From JBEBGV01 sp040081265 (GTDB lineage: Bacteria > Acidobacteriota > Vicinamibacteria > Vicinamibacterales > UBA2999), in contig JBEBGV010000017.1 of NCBI GenBank assembly GCA_040081265.1, positions 1 through 64,000 of the forward strand: DNA of 64,000 nt, in the 5' to 3' direction. Under the pieces are notes generated by a model. It saw only the letters and a program-made list of their open reading frames with translations, ran no database searches and was not told the DNA's origin. The position numbers and the translations under genes are program-made. Of the stretch, positions 1-7,950 are shown in pieces. Within the stretch, counting starts at the first letter, position 1. Every line of letters begins with the position of its first letter.

Positions 1-39
1 ACCCACCACTCACCACCCACCGTGCCCCCGCACCTGATC

Positions 40-45
40 TATAAT
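40..45 (+). promoter_or_regulatory. -10 element of the pyrimidine operon promoter
   Basis: A perfect TATAAT lies here, about 115 nt ahead of pyrR. The expected -35 position (about 17-22) does not resemble TTGACA, so the promoter assignment rests on the -10 box and on the PyrR-type hairpin that begins roughly a dozen bases after the predicted start site (near 52). Confidence 0.5.
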
Positions 46-63
46 CCCCCCACTCTCTTTAAC

Positions 64-83
64 CGCGGTCCTGCGAGGCCGCG
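64..83 (+). promoter_or_regulatory. PyrR-binding RNA hairpin in the pyr leader
   Basis: A 5-bp stem (CGCGG at 64-68 with CCGCG at 79-83) encloses TCCTGCGAGG. The segment 67-80, GGTCCTGCGAGGCC, fits the published PyrR binding-loop consensus ARUCCNGNGAGGYU at 12 of 14 positions, including the terminal-loop signature CNGNGA. PyrR is encoded directly downstream, so autoregulation by UMP-bound PyrR is the natural reading. No terminator with a U-run is visible between the hairpin and pyrR. GTCCT (68-72 and again 89-93) is complementary to the pyrR Shine-Dalgarno AGGAC (150-154), which favours a translational switch over transcription attenuation (inference). Confidence 0.7.
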
Positions 84-120
84 AAGAGGTCCTGCATGCA
101 CACCGTCCGCTCGTCAATCA

Positions 121-148
121 CTCACTACCCACTACTCACTACCCACTC
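121..148 (+). repeat. Two tandem copies of a 14-bp unit in the pyrR leader
   Basis: The unit CTCACTACCCACT(A/C) occurs twice in tandem (121-134 and 135-148), ending at the Shine-Dalgarno GAGGA (149-153) of pyrR. Related CCAC/CTCACC-rich sequence is also present at 1-22. This purine-poor, probably unstructured spacer separates the PyrR hairpin from the ribosome binding site. Confidence 0.7.
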
Positions 149-160
149 GAGGACGCGGCC

Positions 161-706
161 ATGCCCGTAGTCATGGACGCGGATCGCATGGCGCGGACGC
201 TCGCGCGCATTGCGCACGAGATCGTCGAACGCAACCGCGGCCTGGACGATGTGGCACTCATCGGTGTGCGCACGCGTGGCGTGCACCTGGCGAAGCGCCT
301 CGGGCAGGCGCTCCATGAGATCACCGGCATCGACGTTCCGACGGGGACCCTCGACATCACGCTCTACCGCGACGACCTGATGCGTCACGCGGTCGGTCCC
401 CAGCCAGTCGTGCGTCGCACGGAGATTCCGTTCTCAATTGATGACCGTCGCATCCTGCTGGTCGACGATGTCCTCTATACGGGGCGGACCACGCGGGCTG
501 CGCTCGACGCGCTGATTGACTTCGGACGCCCCAAGGCCATTCAGCTCATCGTGCTGGTGGACCGCGGGCATCGGGAGCTGCCGATCAAGGCCGACTACGT
601 CGGCAAGAACCTGCCGACGGCATCGGGCGAGAGCGTCCAGGTGCGGCTGGTTGAAAGCGACGGCCACGACGAAGTGGTGCTGCAGCAGCCGTCGGAGGTG
701 ATGTAG
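161..706 (+). CDS. pyrR: PyrR bifunctional pyrimidine operon regulator / uracil phosphoribosyltransferase
   Basis: This 181-residue protein has the phosphoribosyltransferase type I fold. The PRPP-binding motif VLLVDD-like sequence is at about residues 98-110 (ILLVDDVLYTGRT). The length and the N-terminal stretch with RTRG near residues 37-40 are typical of PyrR. The family binds pyr mRNA when charged with UMP and also makes UMP from uracil and PRPP. The ATG at 161 is preceded by GAGGA at a spacing of 7 nt. The stop codon overlaps the GTG of pyrB by one base, so the two are translationally coupled. A matching RNA hairpin lies in the leader at 64-83, which supports a regulatory role rather than a stand-alone salvage enzyme. 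Confidence 0.95.
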   Translation: MPVVMDADRMARTLARIAHEIVERNRGLDDVALIGVRTRGVHLAKRLGQALHEITGIDVPTGTLDITLYRDDLMRHAVGPQPVVRRTEIPFSIDDRRILLVDDVLYTGRTTRAALDALIDFGRPKAIQLIVLVDRGHRELPIKADYVGKNLPTASGESVQVRLVESDGHDEVVLQQPSEVM

Positions 707-1689
707 TGAGTGCGCCGGCATCACCCCAGGCGGAGGCGCCGGTCGTCGCCACGGCGCTTCGCCACAAGGACCTGCTGGGCATTGCCGACCTGACCCCTGG
801 CGAAATCTCCCTGGTGCTCGACACGGCCGAGGCGATGAAGGAAATCGGAGCGCGACCGATCAAGAAGGTGCCTGCGCTCCGCGGCAAGACGGTCGTCAAC
901 CTGTTCTTCGAACCGAGCACCCGCACCAGGACGTCGTTCGAGATCGCCGAAAAGCGACTCAGCGCCGACACCCTCAGCATCGCCATCGCGAGTTCGAGCG
1001 TGGTCAAGGGCGAGTCGCTGGTCGACACCGCCCTGAACCTGGAGGCGATGAACCCCGACATGATCGTGCTGCGGCACGCGTCATCGGGCGCGTGTCATCT
1101 CCTGTCCCGCGTGTGCAAGTCGGCCATCATCAATGCCGGCGACGGCACGCACGAGCATCCCACCCAGGCGCTGCTCGATGCGTTCACGATTCGGGAACGC
1201 AAGAAGACGCTGGCCGGTCTGAAAGTGGCCATCATCGGCGACCTCCTGCACAGCCGCGTCCTTCGATCGAACATCCTGCTGCTGACGAAGATGGGCGCTG
1301 AAGTGTGGGTGTGCGGTCCGCCGACGCTCATCCCGACCGACATCCGCCGCTTCGGCGTGCAGAGCACCAGCCGGGTGGACGAAGCGGTTGCCGACGCTGA
1401 TGTCGTGATGCTGCTGCGCATCCAGCTCGAACGCATGGAGGGCGCGTACTTCCCGTCGTTGCGGGAGTACTTCACGGTGTTCGGCATGACCGAAGCACGT
1501 TTGAAGCTGGCCAAGCCAGACGTGCTGATCATGCATCCAGGACCGATGAATCGAGGCGTCGAGATCGCCTCCGAGGTTGCTGACGGACCGTACTCGGTCA
1601 TCCTCGATCAGGTGCACAACGGAGTGGCGGTGCGCATGGCCGTCCTGTACTTGCTGGCCGGCGGAGTGGAACATGAAGAGACTGTTTAG
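706..1689 (+). CDS. pyrB: Aspartate carbamoyltransferase catalytic subunit
   Basis: PyrB joins carbamoyl phosphate to aspartate, the committed step of UMP synthesis. The 327-residue protein has the carbamoyl-phosphate loop STRTRTSFE at residues 71-79, HPTQ at 151-154 (carbamoyl binding) and a late HPGPMNRG motif that binds aspartate. Its length is normal for the catalytic chain. No regulatory chain gene (pyrI) follows, so the enzyme is probably an unregulated trimer, or forms the dodecamer with dihydroorotase seen where pyrB and pyrC are adjacent (inference). It starts with GTG at 706, overlapping the pyrR stop, and its 3' end overlaps pyrC by 17 nt. Confidence 0.96.
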   Translation: MSAPASPQAEAPVVATALRHKDLLGIADLTPGEISLVLDTAEAMKEIGARPIKKVPALRGKTVVNLFFEPSTRTRTSFEIAEKRLSADTLSIAIASSSVVKGESLVDTALNLEAMNPDMIVLRHASSGACHLLSRVCKSAIINAGDGTHEHPTQALLDAFTIRERKKTLAGLKVAIIGDLLHSRVLRSNILLLTKMGAEVWVCGPPTLIPTDIRRFGVQSTSRVDEAVADADVVMLLRIQLERMEGAYFPSLREYFTVFGMTEARLKLAKPDVLIMHPGPMNRGVEIASEVADGPYSVILDQVHNGVAVRMAVLYLLAGGVEHEETV

Positions 1690-2983
1690 GGGCGCCCGCG
1701 TGATCGACCCCGCGAGCGGGGTTGACGGGTTCGTGGACGTGCTCGTGGACGGTGATCGCATCGCGCAGGTGGGCCGGGATCTGCCGGTGGCGGGCGTTGA
1801 GGTCATCGAGCTGTCGCGCGACCACGTGGTGTGCCCAGGTCTGATCGACATCCACGTGCACCTGCGCGAGCCGGGCCAGGAACACAAGGAAACCGTGGCG
1901 AGCGGCGTCGCCTCGGCGGTCGCTGGCGGCTTCACCGCCGTGGCCTGCATGCCGAACACGACGCCGGTCAACGACAACGCCAACGTCACCGCCTACATCC
2001 TGGGCAAGGCCGCGGCAGCGAACCTGGCCAGGGTCTACCCGATTGGTGCGGTCTCGAGGGGTTCGAAGGGCGAACTGCTCGCCGACATCGCCGAACTGCA
2101 TCACGCCGGGTGCGTGGCGATCACTGACGATGGACATCCGACGGCAACGGCGCTGCTGCTCCGCCGCGCCATGGAGTATGCGGGCATGTTCGGCATGCCT
2201 GTCATCGAGCACTGCGAAGATTCGTCGCTCAAAGGCGACGGCGTGGCGCACGAAGGGTTCACCGCGGCGTCACTCGGCCTGCGTGGCATTCCAGGCGCGT
2301 GCGAGGCCCTCGGGGTCGAGCGCGGAGTGCTGATGGCCGAGCTGACCGGTGGAGCGTTTCATGTGGCGCACATGAGCGCTCGCGCGTCGATCAGGGCGGT
2401 CCGCAAGGCAAAGGAAGCCGGCATCCGGGTGACGTGCGAGGTGGCCCCGCATCACTTCACGCTGACCGACGAGTCGCTGCAGTCGCCGATTCCGTACGAC
2501 ACCAACACCAAGATGAACCCGCCGCTCCGCGAAGCGGCCGATCGCGATGCGATGCTGGCCGGGATTGCGGACGGAACGGTGGATCTCATCGCGACCGACC
2601 ACGCGCCGCATCACTACGACGAGAAGAACGTCGAGTTCGACCGTGCGCCTTTCGGCATCGTCGGTCTCGAAACTGCTGTGCCCCTCGCGGTCACGCAGCT
2701 GGTGCACGCCGGACACATCTCGCTGCACAAGCTCGTGGAGCTGATGGCGGTGGGTCCGGCAAAGCTGCTGAAGCTGCCTGGCGGGACCCTGCGCGAGGGA
2801 GCTCCGGCCGATATCACCATCCTGGCGCCGGACATGCCCGTGCGGATCCAGGCCAGCCGGCTCCGTTCACGATCGAAGAACACACCGTTTGACGGCTGGG
2901 AACTCCGCGGCGGGGTCGTCGCGACGATCGTTGGTGGACGCACGGTGTACGTGAACGACGCCGCAACGGTCGCGCTCTCCTAG
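1673..2983 (+). CDS. pyrC: Dihydroorotase, multifunctional-complex type
   Basis: PyrC cyclises carbamoyl-aspartate to dihydroorotate. The 436-residue length and the metal-binding HVHLREPG motif (residues 61-68) place it in the long class I type rather than the short E. coli type. A late ATDHAPH motif supplies further catalytic and metal residues. I chose the ATG at 1673, because residues upstream of it in the longer open frame are out-of-frame pyrB sequence and the real N-terminus (MKRLFRGARVIDP) begins as dihydroorotases do. The 17-nt overlap with pyrB indicates tight coupling. pyrE is in a separate transcription unit 4.4 kb downstream, and carAB, pyrD and pyrF are not in the window. Confidence 0.95.
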   Translation: MKRLFRGARVIDPASGVDGFVDVLVDGDRIAQVGRDLPVAGVEVIELSRDHVVCPGLIDIHVHLREPGQEHKETVASGVASAVAGGFTAVACMPNTTPVNDNANVTAYILGKAAAANLARVYPIGAVSRGSKGELLADIAELHHAGCVAITDDGHPTATALLLRRAMEYAGMFGMPVIEHCEDSSLKGDGVAHEGFTAASLGLRGIPGACEALGVERGVLMAELTGGAFHVAHMSARASIRAVRKAKEAGIRVTCEVAPHHFTLTDESLQSPIPYDTNTKMNPPLREAADRDAMLAGIADGTVDLIATDHAPHHYDEKNVEFDRAPFGIVGLETAVPLAVTQLVHAGHISLHKLVELMAVGPAKLLKLPGGTLREGAPADITILAPDMPVRIQASRLRSRSKNTPFDGWELRGGVVATIVGGRTVYVNDAATVALS

Positions 2984-2987
2984 CGCA

Positions 2988-3866
2988 ATGGCCGCCCGTG
3001 CCGGACAGGGAGAGCGGCTGCGGGAAGGGCTCGACCGCATCTATCGCGAGTTCGATCATCGCGAATCAGCCACCGACCCGATTCACATCGTCAGGCGATT
3101 CTCATCGGCTGAGGACAGGGAAGTGGTCGGCTTCTGCGCCGCCGCGCTGGCATTCGGTCGTGTGGCCAGTGTCCTGCAATCGATTGAAGCGCTGCTGGCG
3201 GCGATGGGGCCACGCCCGGCCCGGTTCGTCCGAGGCTTCTCGCCCGCGCGCGACCGTGCTGCGATCGATCCGATCGTGCATCGGTGGATCCGCGGCGCGG
3301 ACCTGGTCGCGCTGCTCCTGATCCTGAAGCGGATGCTCGGGGAATCGGGATCGATCGAAGCGTTCTTCGTTGCCGGCGACGATCCGGCCGCACCTGACGT
3401 CAGCCCGGGGCTGGAATCGTTCTCGCGCCGCGCGCTCGAGACCGATCTGACGGCTGCCTACGGCAGGGCGCGGCCGAAGCGGGCCGGTGTTGGTTACTTC
3501 TTTCCCAGGCCCTCGGCGGGAAGCGCGTGCAAGCGCCTCAACCTGTTCCTGCGCTGGATGGTGCGGCGCGATGAGATCGACCTTGGCGTCTGGACCCGCG
3601 TGTCAGCGTCGCGGCTGATCGTGCCGCTCGACACCCACATCATCAGGCTGGGACGCTGCCTTCGCCTGACGCGCCGCGTCAGCCCGGGGTGGCGCATGGC
3701 GGCCGACGTCACCGCGTCGCTCAGAGCGATCGAGCCCGCCGATCCGGTGCGCTTCGACTTCTCTCTCTGCCACGTCGGCATGATGAACGGCTGTGGATTC
3801 GGGCGCCCGCAGCGCGACTCACAGTGTCCCCTGCGCGGCGCGTGTCGTCCGCGGCTGCGCGGTTGA
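2988..3866 (+). CDS. TIGR02757/DUF2400 family protein with a C-terminal cysteine cluster
   Basis: The protein (292 residues) matches the widespread TIGR02757 family by its N-terminal DPIHIVRRF and DREVVGFCAAALAFGR blocks and its DTHIIRLGR block. The function of the family is not established. The C-terminus carries four cysteines, C261-X7-C269-X10-C280-X5-C286, following a DTH...LRAIEP helical region. This is reminiscent of the helix-hairpin-helix DNA glycosylases of the endonuclease III type, whose [4Fe-4S] loop is C-X6-C-X2-C-X5-C (my inference). The gene starts 4 nt after pyrC and is presumably the last gene of the pyr transcript. Its final 48 nt overlap the end of the convergent glycosyltransferase gene. 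Confidence 0.85.
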   Translation: MAARAGQGERLREGLDRIYREFDHRESATDPIHIVRRFSSAEDREVVGFCAAALAFGRVASVLQSIEALLAAMGPRPARFVRGFSPARDRAAIDPIVHRWIRGADLVALLLILKRMLGESGSIEAFFVAGDDPAAPDVSPGLESFSRRALETDLTAAYGRARPKRAGVGYFFPRPSAGSACKRLNLFLRWMVRRDEIDLGVWTRVSASRLIVPLDTHIIRLGRCLRLTRRVSPGWRMAADVTASLRAIEPADPVRFDFSLCHVGMMNGCGFGRPQRDSQCPLRGACRPRLRG

Positions 3867-4952
3867 ATTGAGCAGCCGTTCATAGACGGCGACGGTCCCG
3901 TCCACCATCCGATCCACCCCGAACAATTCGCGCGCGCGGGCGTGCGCTGCCGTGCCCATGCGCACCCGCAGGGCCTCGTCTTTCAGCAGCTGCACGAGGC
4001 GCGTGGCCATCGCCTCCTCGTCCCGTGCCGGCACCAGAAAGGCGGTCTCTCCGTCGACCGCCACTTCGGGAATGCCCCCGACGCTGGTGGCCACCGCGGC
4101 GCGTGACGCGGCCATGGCGTCGACCAGCGCGGTGCACATACCCTCGCTGAGCGAGCTCAGGGCGAACACGTCGAAAGCCTTGGTGACTTCGACGGCGTCG
4201 GGGCGAAAGCCGGCCAGGAACACGTGACGTTCGAGGTGATGCTCGTGGATCTGCTTCTCGAGGCTGGCGCGAAGCGGTCCGTCTCCGGCGATGACCACAC
4301 GCAGGTCGGGCACCGAACGGATGGCCAGCACCGCCGCGTTGATCAGATGGTGCAGCCCCTTCGACGCGACCAGGGGAGCAACCGTGCCGACGATCGGCGC
4401 GCGCGTCGGCAGGTAGAGATCGGCGTGCAGGTTGGCGCTCGGCAGCCGTTCGATCCGTTCGATGTTCACGCCCTCGTGGATGAGGGTGATCCGCGAAGGC
4501 GGAACGCCGTCGGCGTGGAGCCGCTGGGCCAGCACCTGGCTGTTGGCGATGAAGCAGTCCACCTCGGACACGGTCCAACGGCCGAACGAGGTGTGTGGCA
4601 GGCGCGCCTCCGTCCGGTGGGAGACGACAAACGGCGGGCGCGGTCGAGGCGCGGCGATCGACAGCGCCAGCGTGGTGATGGCGGCGCCGCGGGGCTCGTG
4701 GGCGTGGACGAGGTCTGGCTTGACCTGCTTGAGGATGCGCGACAGGTTCCACGCGGCCGTCATGTCGATCTCGGTCCGCGAGTCGAGGGGGACCAGATCA
4801 ACGCCCTCGCGCATGCGCTTGAACAGCTCGCCGGCGGGGTCTGCCGCGAGCACCGCGCGGTGACCGCGGGCGCGAAGGCCGGTCACGGTGTACATCGCCT
4901 GATGGGGGCCTCCGCGCCACGTTGTCTCGGTGTCGACGTGGAGGCTGAGCAT
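3819..4952 (-). CDS. Glycosyltransferase family 4 (GT-B fold)
   Basis: A 377-residue retaining glycosyltransferase of the GT4/RfaB type. The N-terminal half has GGPHQAMYTVTGLRARGH (acceptor domain). The C-terminal half has VVIAGDGPLRASLEKQI and the donor-binding ALSSLSEGMCTALVDAMAA block with the conserved EX7E-type glutamates. It probably adds a sugar to lipopolysaccharide or another surface glycan from a nucleotide-sugar donor at the cytoplasmic membrane face. It lies 12 nt downstream of a WaaE-like GT2 gene on the same strand, suggesting a two-gene glycan module. The exact sugar cannot be told from sequence. Its 3' end overlaps the opposing DUF2400 gene by 48 nt. Confidence 0.88.
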   Translation of the reverse strand: MLSLHVDTETTWRGGPHQAMYTVTGLRARGHRAVLAADPAGELFKRMREGVDLVPLDSRTEIDMTAAWNLSRILKQVKPDLVHAHEPRGAAITTLALSIAAPRPRPPFVVSHRTEARLPHTSFGRWTVSEVDCFIANSQVLAQRLHADGVPPSRITLIHEGVNIERIERLPSANLHADLYLPTRAPIVGTVAPLVASKGLHHLINAAVLAIRSVPDLRVVIAGDGPLRASLEKQIHEHHLERHVFLAGFRPDAVEVTKAFDVFALSSLSEGMCTALVDAMAASRAAVATSVGGIPEVAVDGETAFLVPARDEEAMATRLVQLLKDEALRVRMGTAAHARARELFGVDRMVDGTVAVYERLLNSTAQPRTTRAAQGTL

Positions 4953-4964
4953 GGTGGCGGCCGC

Positions 4965-5714
4965 CTACTTGCGACGCTGGATGTCCCAGAGCTTGGCGAA
5001 CTTGAGGAAGACGCCGTAGCTGTTCATCAGCGAGATGGTCAGGCCCGCGGTGCCGTCCATGAATCCCCGGCGGAGCAGATAGTTGCGCAGGAAGGCGGCC
5101 GGCGGGTGCACCAGCATGTGCCATCCACTCGAACGCACGCCCGCGTCGTGCATCTGGCGGGCGGAGAGCGTGGAGTAGTGATTGATGCGATCGACCTGAT
5201 CGCTCAGGTCGCGGAAGGAATAGTGCTCGATGTCGTGGGTGAGCTGTCCGCGGGTCCCGTCGACCTTCACCGACTCATGGACCAGGCGCCCCTCCCATCG
5301 GGCGCGGCGACGGTCATAGAGCCGGGTCTGGTAGTCGGGATAGAAGTCGGTGGTTCGAATCCAGCGACCGAGGTGGAAGGTCACGCGTGGAATGCGATAA
5401 CCGGCGGCGTCAGGCGAAGCATCGAGCAGGGCTTTGATCTCCTGCGCCAGTTCTGACGGGATCCGCTCGTCCGCGTCGAGCGACAGAATCCAGTCGTGCG
5501 AGGCCAGCGACGCGGCGTAGTTCTTCTGGTCGCTGTAGCCGGTCCAGGCGCGGGTCTCGAGGCGCGCGCCCTTGTCGCGGACGATCTCTCTCGTCCGGTC
5601 GCTGCTGTCGGCGTCGACGACGATGATTTCATCGGCCCACCGGACGCTGTCGATGGCCGCGCCGATGTGCTCGGCCTCGTTCAGCGTGATGATGGTGACC
5701 GAGAGCGGCGGCAC
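4965..5714 (-). CDS. Glycosyltransferase family 2, WaaE/KdtX-like
   Basis: This 249-residue GT-A enzyme starts with the family hallmark LSVTIITLNEAEHI and has the donor and metal motifs VDADSSDRT and LSLDADERI (DxD-like). It also has the block W-x-G-x-x-VHE (WEGRLVHESV), typical of the LPS inner-core beta-glucosyltransferase WaaE/KdtX group. That group transfers a hexose to the heptose region of the LPS core. The ATG at 5714 is the only good start. The gene lies between a TolC-like gene upstream and a GT4 gene downstream, all on the minus strand with gaps of 12-18 nt, so the three may be cotranscribed. Confidence 0.88.
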   Translation of the reverse strand: MPPLSVTIITLNEAEHIGAAIDSVRWADEIIVVDADSSDRTREIVRDKGARLETRAWTGYSDQKNYAASLASHDWILSLDADERIPSELAQEIKALLDASPDAAGYRIPRVTFHLGRWIRTTDFYPDYQTRLYDRRRARWEGRLVHESVKVDGTRGQLTHDIEHYSFRDLSDQVDRINHYSTLSARQMHDAGVRSSGWHMLVHPPAAFLRNYLLRRGFMDGTAGLTISLMNSYGVFLKFAKLWDIQRRK

Positions 5715-5732
5715 ACCGGAATCTTACCCTTG

Positions 5733-7283
5733 CTACTGGCCTCCGGCGATCGGGGCGTGCTGCACGGTGTCGAGATCGACCAGCGAGCGGTTGAAATCGA
5801 GGACTGCCCGTAACTCGTTGTTGCGGGCCTGGGCGAGGTCGCGCTGCACCTGGAACACGATGAAGCTGGTGGAGGTGCCGGCGGCAAACTTGCGCTGCTC
5901 GGCGTCGAGGCGCCGTTCGGCCAGTTCCCTGGAGACGCGGGTCGTCTGGACGCGCTGCTCGTTGGTGGCGACCTGGCGCGCGACGCTGCGGACCTGCGAG
6001 ACCACCTGCAGCTCCTGATTCCGGATCTGCGCCTGCGACTGGCTGTACTGCAGGCGCGCCCGAGCCAGGTTGGCTTCCTGCGTGCTGTGCCCGAGCGGGT
6101 AGTTGACGTTCAACGAGACCGTCCACGCCGGAAACGCGTTGGTGAAGATATCGCCCAGCACCGGGGCGAAACCGCGGGTGGTTTCGCCGATGATCGGGCC
6201 GGGGAAGCCAGTGCCGCGGAGAAACTGCGTGCCGCCGGTGCCCGACAGCCCGTAGTCCACGCTGGCGGTCACGTCGGGAAGAATCTGGTTGCGCATGTAG
6301 CGGATGGTCACGTCGTTGGCTTCGAGCGTCTTGCGTGCCTGCTGCAGGTCCGTCCGCTGCCCGAGTGCTGAACGCACCACGGTGTCCACGTTGACGCGGG
6401 CGGGCTCGAACGCCGGCAGGTCGGTGGGCTCGATGCGCAGGGACCAGAAGTCGGGTGTCGACGGGTTGTAGATCAGCGCTCGGAGGGTGTCTTCGGCCTC
6501 GTCTATCTGGGCTTCTGAGAGGATAACGGCTTCCTGCCGTGTTGCCATCTCCGCCTCGGCCTCCACGAGGTCGATGGGCGGGGTGGTGCCGATGTTGATG
6601 CGGGCCTGCGTGTTCCTGAGCGACTCCTGCGCCAGTTCGAGCGACTGCTGCTGCACCTGGAGCGAGGCCAGCGCGAACGCCAGTTCCCAGTACGCGTTGC
6701 GTACCGTACGTGTGGTGGTCGCCAGGGTCTGCTCGAGTTCGACGTCGGAGATCTCGCGGTTCTTCTGGTTGATCATCAGCTGCTGGCGGATGCTGTCGAT
6801 GCCGAAGTTGCGGGCGAGCGGCTGCTGGAAGTGCAGCGAGAGGGCCGATCGGGTCTGGGGCGAGAAGTTCGAGAACACATTGGTGGTCGTCGAGCGCGTG
6901 TTGTCCCAGCCGATCGAGTAGCTGCCGCCTCGCTTCAGCAGCTGCTCGATGGCGACCGAGCTCGTGAGGCGCGCGTCACTGGTCTTCTCCTGGCCGCCGG
7001 ACAGGAAACTCGTCGCCGGCGAGTTGGTGCTCGAATCCTGGAACGAGGTCGTGAACGACGGCGCCCAGCTCGCACGGGTCACGGCGAGCGAGAGGTCCTG
7101 AACCGCCGGGCTGATGCGGGCGACCTGGATGCCGAGGTTGTTCTCGAGTGCCAGCCGCACCGCCTCCTCCACGGTCAGGCGCCGGGTCAGGGCGTCGGCC
7201 TGGGCGGCCGGTGTCTGGCCGGTGGCCGGGATGACCGAGACGAGGAGGGCGATGGCGAAAACCGGGACACGGATGCTGCACAT
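5733..7283 (-). CDS. TolC-family outer membrane efflux protein
   Basis: The product (516 residues) has an N-terminal signal peptide (IRVPVFAIALLVSVIPATG followed by Q-T-P) and the duplicated outer-membrane-efflux pattern. It is rich in long amphipathic helices (LEQTLATTTRTVRNAYWELAFA in the first half, EVSQVRSVARQVATNEQRVQ-like in the second). NVNYPLGHSTQEANLARARL is a classic second-repeat signature. TolC proteins form the trimeric outer-membrane exit duct of RND, ABC or MFS pumps. No pump or adaptor gene is adjacent here, so the partner is unknown. It is the first gene of the minus-strand run with the two glycosyltransferases, so it could also serve surface glycan or lipid export (speculative). 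Confidence 0.9.
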   Translation of the reverse strand: MCSIRVPVFAIALLVSVIPATGQTPAAQADALTRRLTVEEAVRLALENNLGIQVARISPAVQDLSLAVTRASWAPSFTTSFQDSSTNSPATSFLSGGQEKTSDARLTSSVAIEQLLKRGGSYSIGWDNTRSTTTNVFSNFSPQTRSALSLHFQQPLARNFGIDSIRQQLMINQKNREISDVELEQTLATTTRTVRNAYWELAFALASLQVQQQSLELAQESLRNTQARINIGTTPPIDLVEAEAEMATRQEAVILSEAQIDEAEDTLRALIYNPSTPDFWSLRIEPTDLPAFEPARVNVDTVVRSALGQRTDLQQARKTLEANDVTIRYMRNQILPDVTASVDYGLSGTGGTQFLRGTGFPGPIIGETTRGFAPVLGDIFTNAFPAWTVSLNVNYPLGHSTQEANLARARLQYSQSQAQIRNQELQVVSQVRSVARQVATNEQRVQTTRVSRELAERRLDAEQRKFAAGTSTSFIVFQVQRDLAQARNNELRAVLDFNRSLVDLDTVQHAPIAGGQ

Positions 7284-7380
7284 GATTCTGCCGACTCCAG
7301 GCTGTAGTTCCTTTGTTCGTGGCTAAGACGGCGGCGGACCCATCAAGGTTCGCACCGCCTGACCTAGAATGATCGCACTC

Positions 7381-7950
7381 ATGGCAGACAGTGACGTTCT
7401 CGAAAGGTTCCGCAGCGTCGGCGCCCTGCTCGACGGACATTTTCGCCTCACCTCAGGGCTCCACAGTCCCCGCTACCTGCAGTGTGCGCTCGTCTTACAA
7501 CACCCGTCCGAGGCGGAGCGCTGTGGCGCCGAACTTGCCGCCAGTGTCGGCGCGCTGAAGGTTGACGTGGTGCTCTCGCCCGCCATCGGCGGCATCGTCA
7601 TCGGCCAGGAGGTCGGGCGTGCCCTTGGCGTGCGGGCGATGTTCGCGGAGCGCGTTGACGGCACGCTGACCCTGAGGCGCGGTTTTTCGCTCTCGCCTGG
7701 CGAACGGGTGCTCGTCGTCGAGGACGTCGTGACCACCGGCGGGTCGACTCGCGAAACCATCGAGGTCGCCCGCGCCGCGGGAGCAGACGTGGTCGGAGCG
7801 GCGGCGATCATCAATCGGAGCGGCGGGCAGCCGGCGCTCGACGTGCCGTTCACGTCGCTCACCACGCTGACCGTTCCCACCTATGAGCCGGATGCCTGTC
7901 CCATGTGCGCGGAGGGTCGCCCGGTGGTCAAGCCAGGGTCTCGAGTCTGA
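7381..7950 (+). CDS. pyrE: Orotate phosphoribosyltransferase
   Basis: PyrE converts orotate and PRPP into OMP. The PRPP loop VLVVEDVVTTGGS is unmistakable, and the early segment GHFRLTSGLHSPRY is the orotate/PRPP contact typical of PyrE. The C-terminal CPMCAEGRPVVKPGSR tail is found in the Thermus/acidobacterial-type enzymes. I prefer the ATG at 7381 (189 residues) to the one at 7369, because homologues begin a few residues before DVLERF. The gene is divergent from the TolC gene, with about 97 nt of promoter space between them, and its 3' end overlaps the start of truA. It is separate from pyrRBC, so it may escape PyrR control. Confidence 0.95.
   Translation: MADSDVLERFRSVGALLDGHFRLTSGLHSPRYLQCALVLQHPSEAERCGAELAASVGALKVDVVLSPAIGGIVIGQEVGRALGVRAMFAERVDGTLTLRRGFSLSPGERVLVVEDVVTTGGSTRETIEVARAAGADVVGAAAIINRSGGQPALDVPFTSLTTLTVPTYEPDACPMCAEGRPVVKPGSRV

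Noticed and set aside
4224..5456. A 410-codon open frame on the plus strand
   Set aside because: It is the antisense of the two glycosyltransferase genes, with no recognisable motif and a composition typical of GC-rich shadow frames.
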